This document shows positions 24,479 through 24,497 of a DNA stretch of 24,497 nt, piece after piece. The number at the start of each line of letters is the position of its first letter. Position 1 is the first letter of the stretch. The DNA lies in NCBI GenBank assembly GCA_004356265.1, contig SMXK01000066.1, forward strand, positions 1 through 24,497, written 5' to 3'. Made by a program: the position numbers and the translations under genes. This stretch comes from Bacteroidota bacterium. GTDB taxonomy: Bacteria; Bacteroidota; Rhodothermia; Rhodothermales; UBA10348. Under the pieces are notes generated by a model that saw nothing but the letters and a program-made list of their open reading frames with translations, was not told the DNA's origin and made no database searches.

Positions 24479-24497
24479 GTCAGATAAGTTCGAGATA

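Overview
The window reads as chromosomal housekeeping DNA from a Bacteroidota-type bacterium, probably in the broad Rhodothermota/Balneolota/Bacteroidota group. The support is indirect. Most genes lack a Shine-Dalgarno sequence, and one intergenic region carries an exact TTTG-N19-TAnnTTTG promoter (18335-18365). There are outer-membrane-type proteins and lipoproteins, so the cell is diderm. The suf order is B-C-D-S-E-T with ClpC and an ETF-FixCX module nearby. No phage, insertion sequence, CRISPR array, tRNA or rRNA was seen. I would not name a genus.

Layout, left to right. 1-6105: a small outer-membrane-type protein (+), a large secreted M16 zinc peptidase (-) and an orphan GspE/PilB-type ATPase (+). 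6106-9313: a DUF6503-like lipoprotein (-), then a + strand group of an HU/IHF protein, a zinc-ribbon/membrane/TPR protein and a membrane TPM-domain protein. 9321-15045 (-): a compact iron-sulfur assembly operon, transcribed sufB-sufC-sufD-sufS-sufE-sufT, with a candidate promoter at its head and a candidate terminator at its tail. An A-type carrier gene diverges from it (15240-15575, +). 15580-18317 (-): a tight operon of an outer-membrane-type protein, hemW and two tandem DUF192 lipoproteins. 18438-21793 (+): etfB-etfA-fixC-fixX. 21812-24478 (-): clpC.

The central 12 kb shares a cofactor theme. Suf proteins and the A-type carrier build and deliver Fe-S clusters. HemW (a radical-SAM heme chaperone) and FixX (a ferredoxin) would be clients. 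EtfBA-FixCX would move electrons from flavin dehydrogenases towards quinone.

The most striking observation is that hemW is broken by one in-frame TGA at 17661-17663. Upstream of it, an intact N-terminus with the CxxxCxxC radical-SAM motif can be read from a GTG at 17795, in the same frame as the rest. The gene is therefore one nonsense codon away from a normal 381-codon hemW. Otherwise the window is ordinary core genome, and I found no convincing new defence or mobile system. No gene-free stretch exceeds 300 bases. The longest are 3867-4112 and 6925-7166, each holding only a short repeat of uncertain meaning, and 1-206, where I see nothing assignable.
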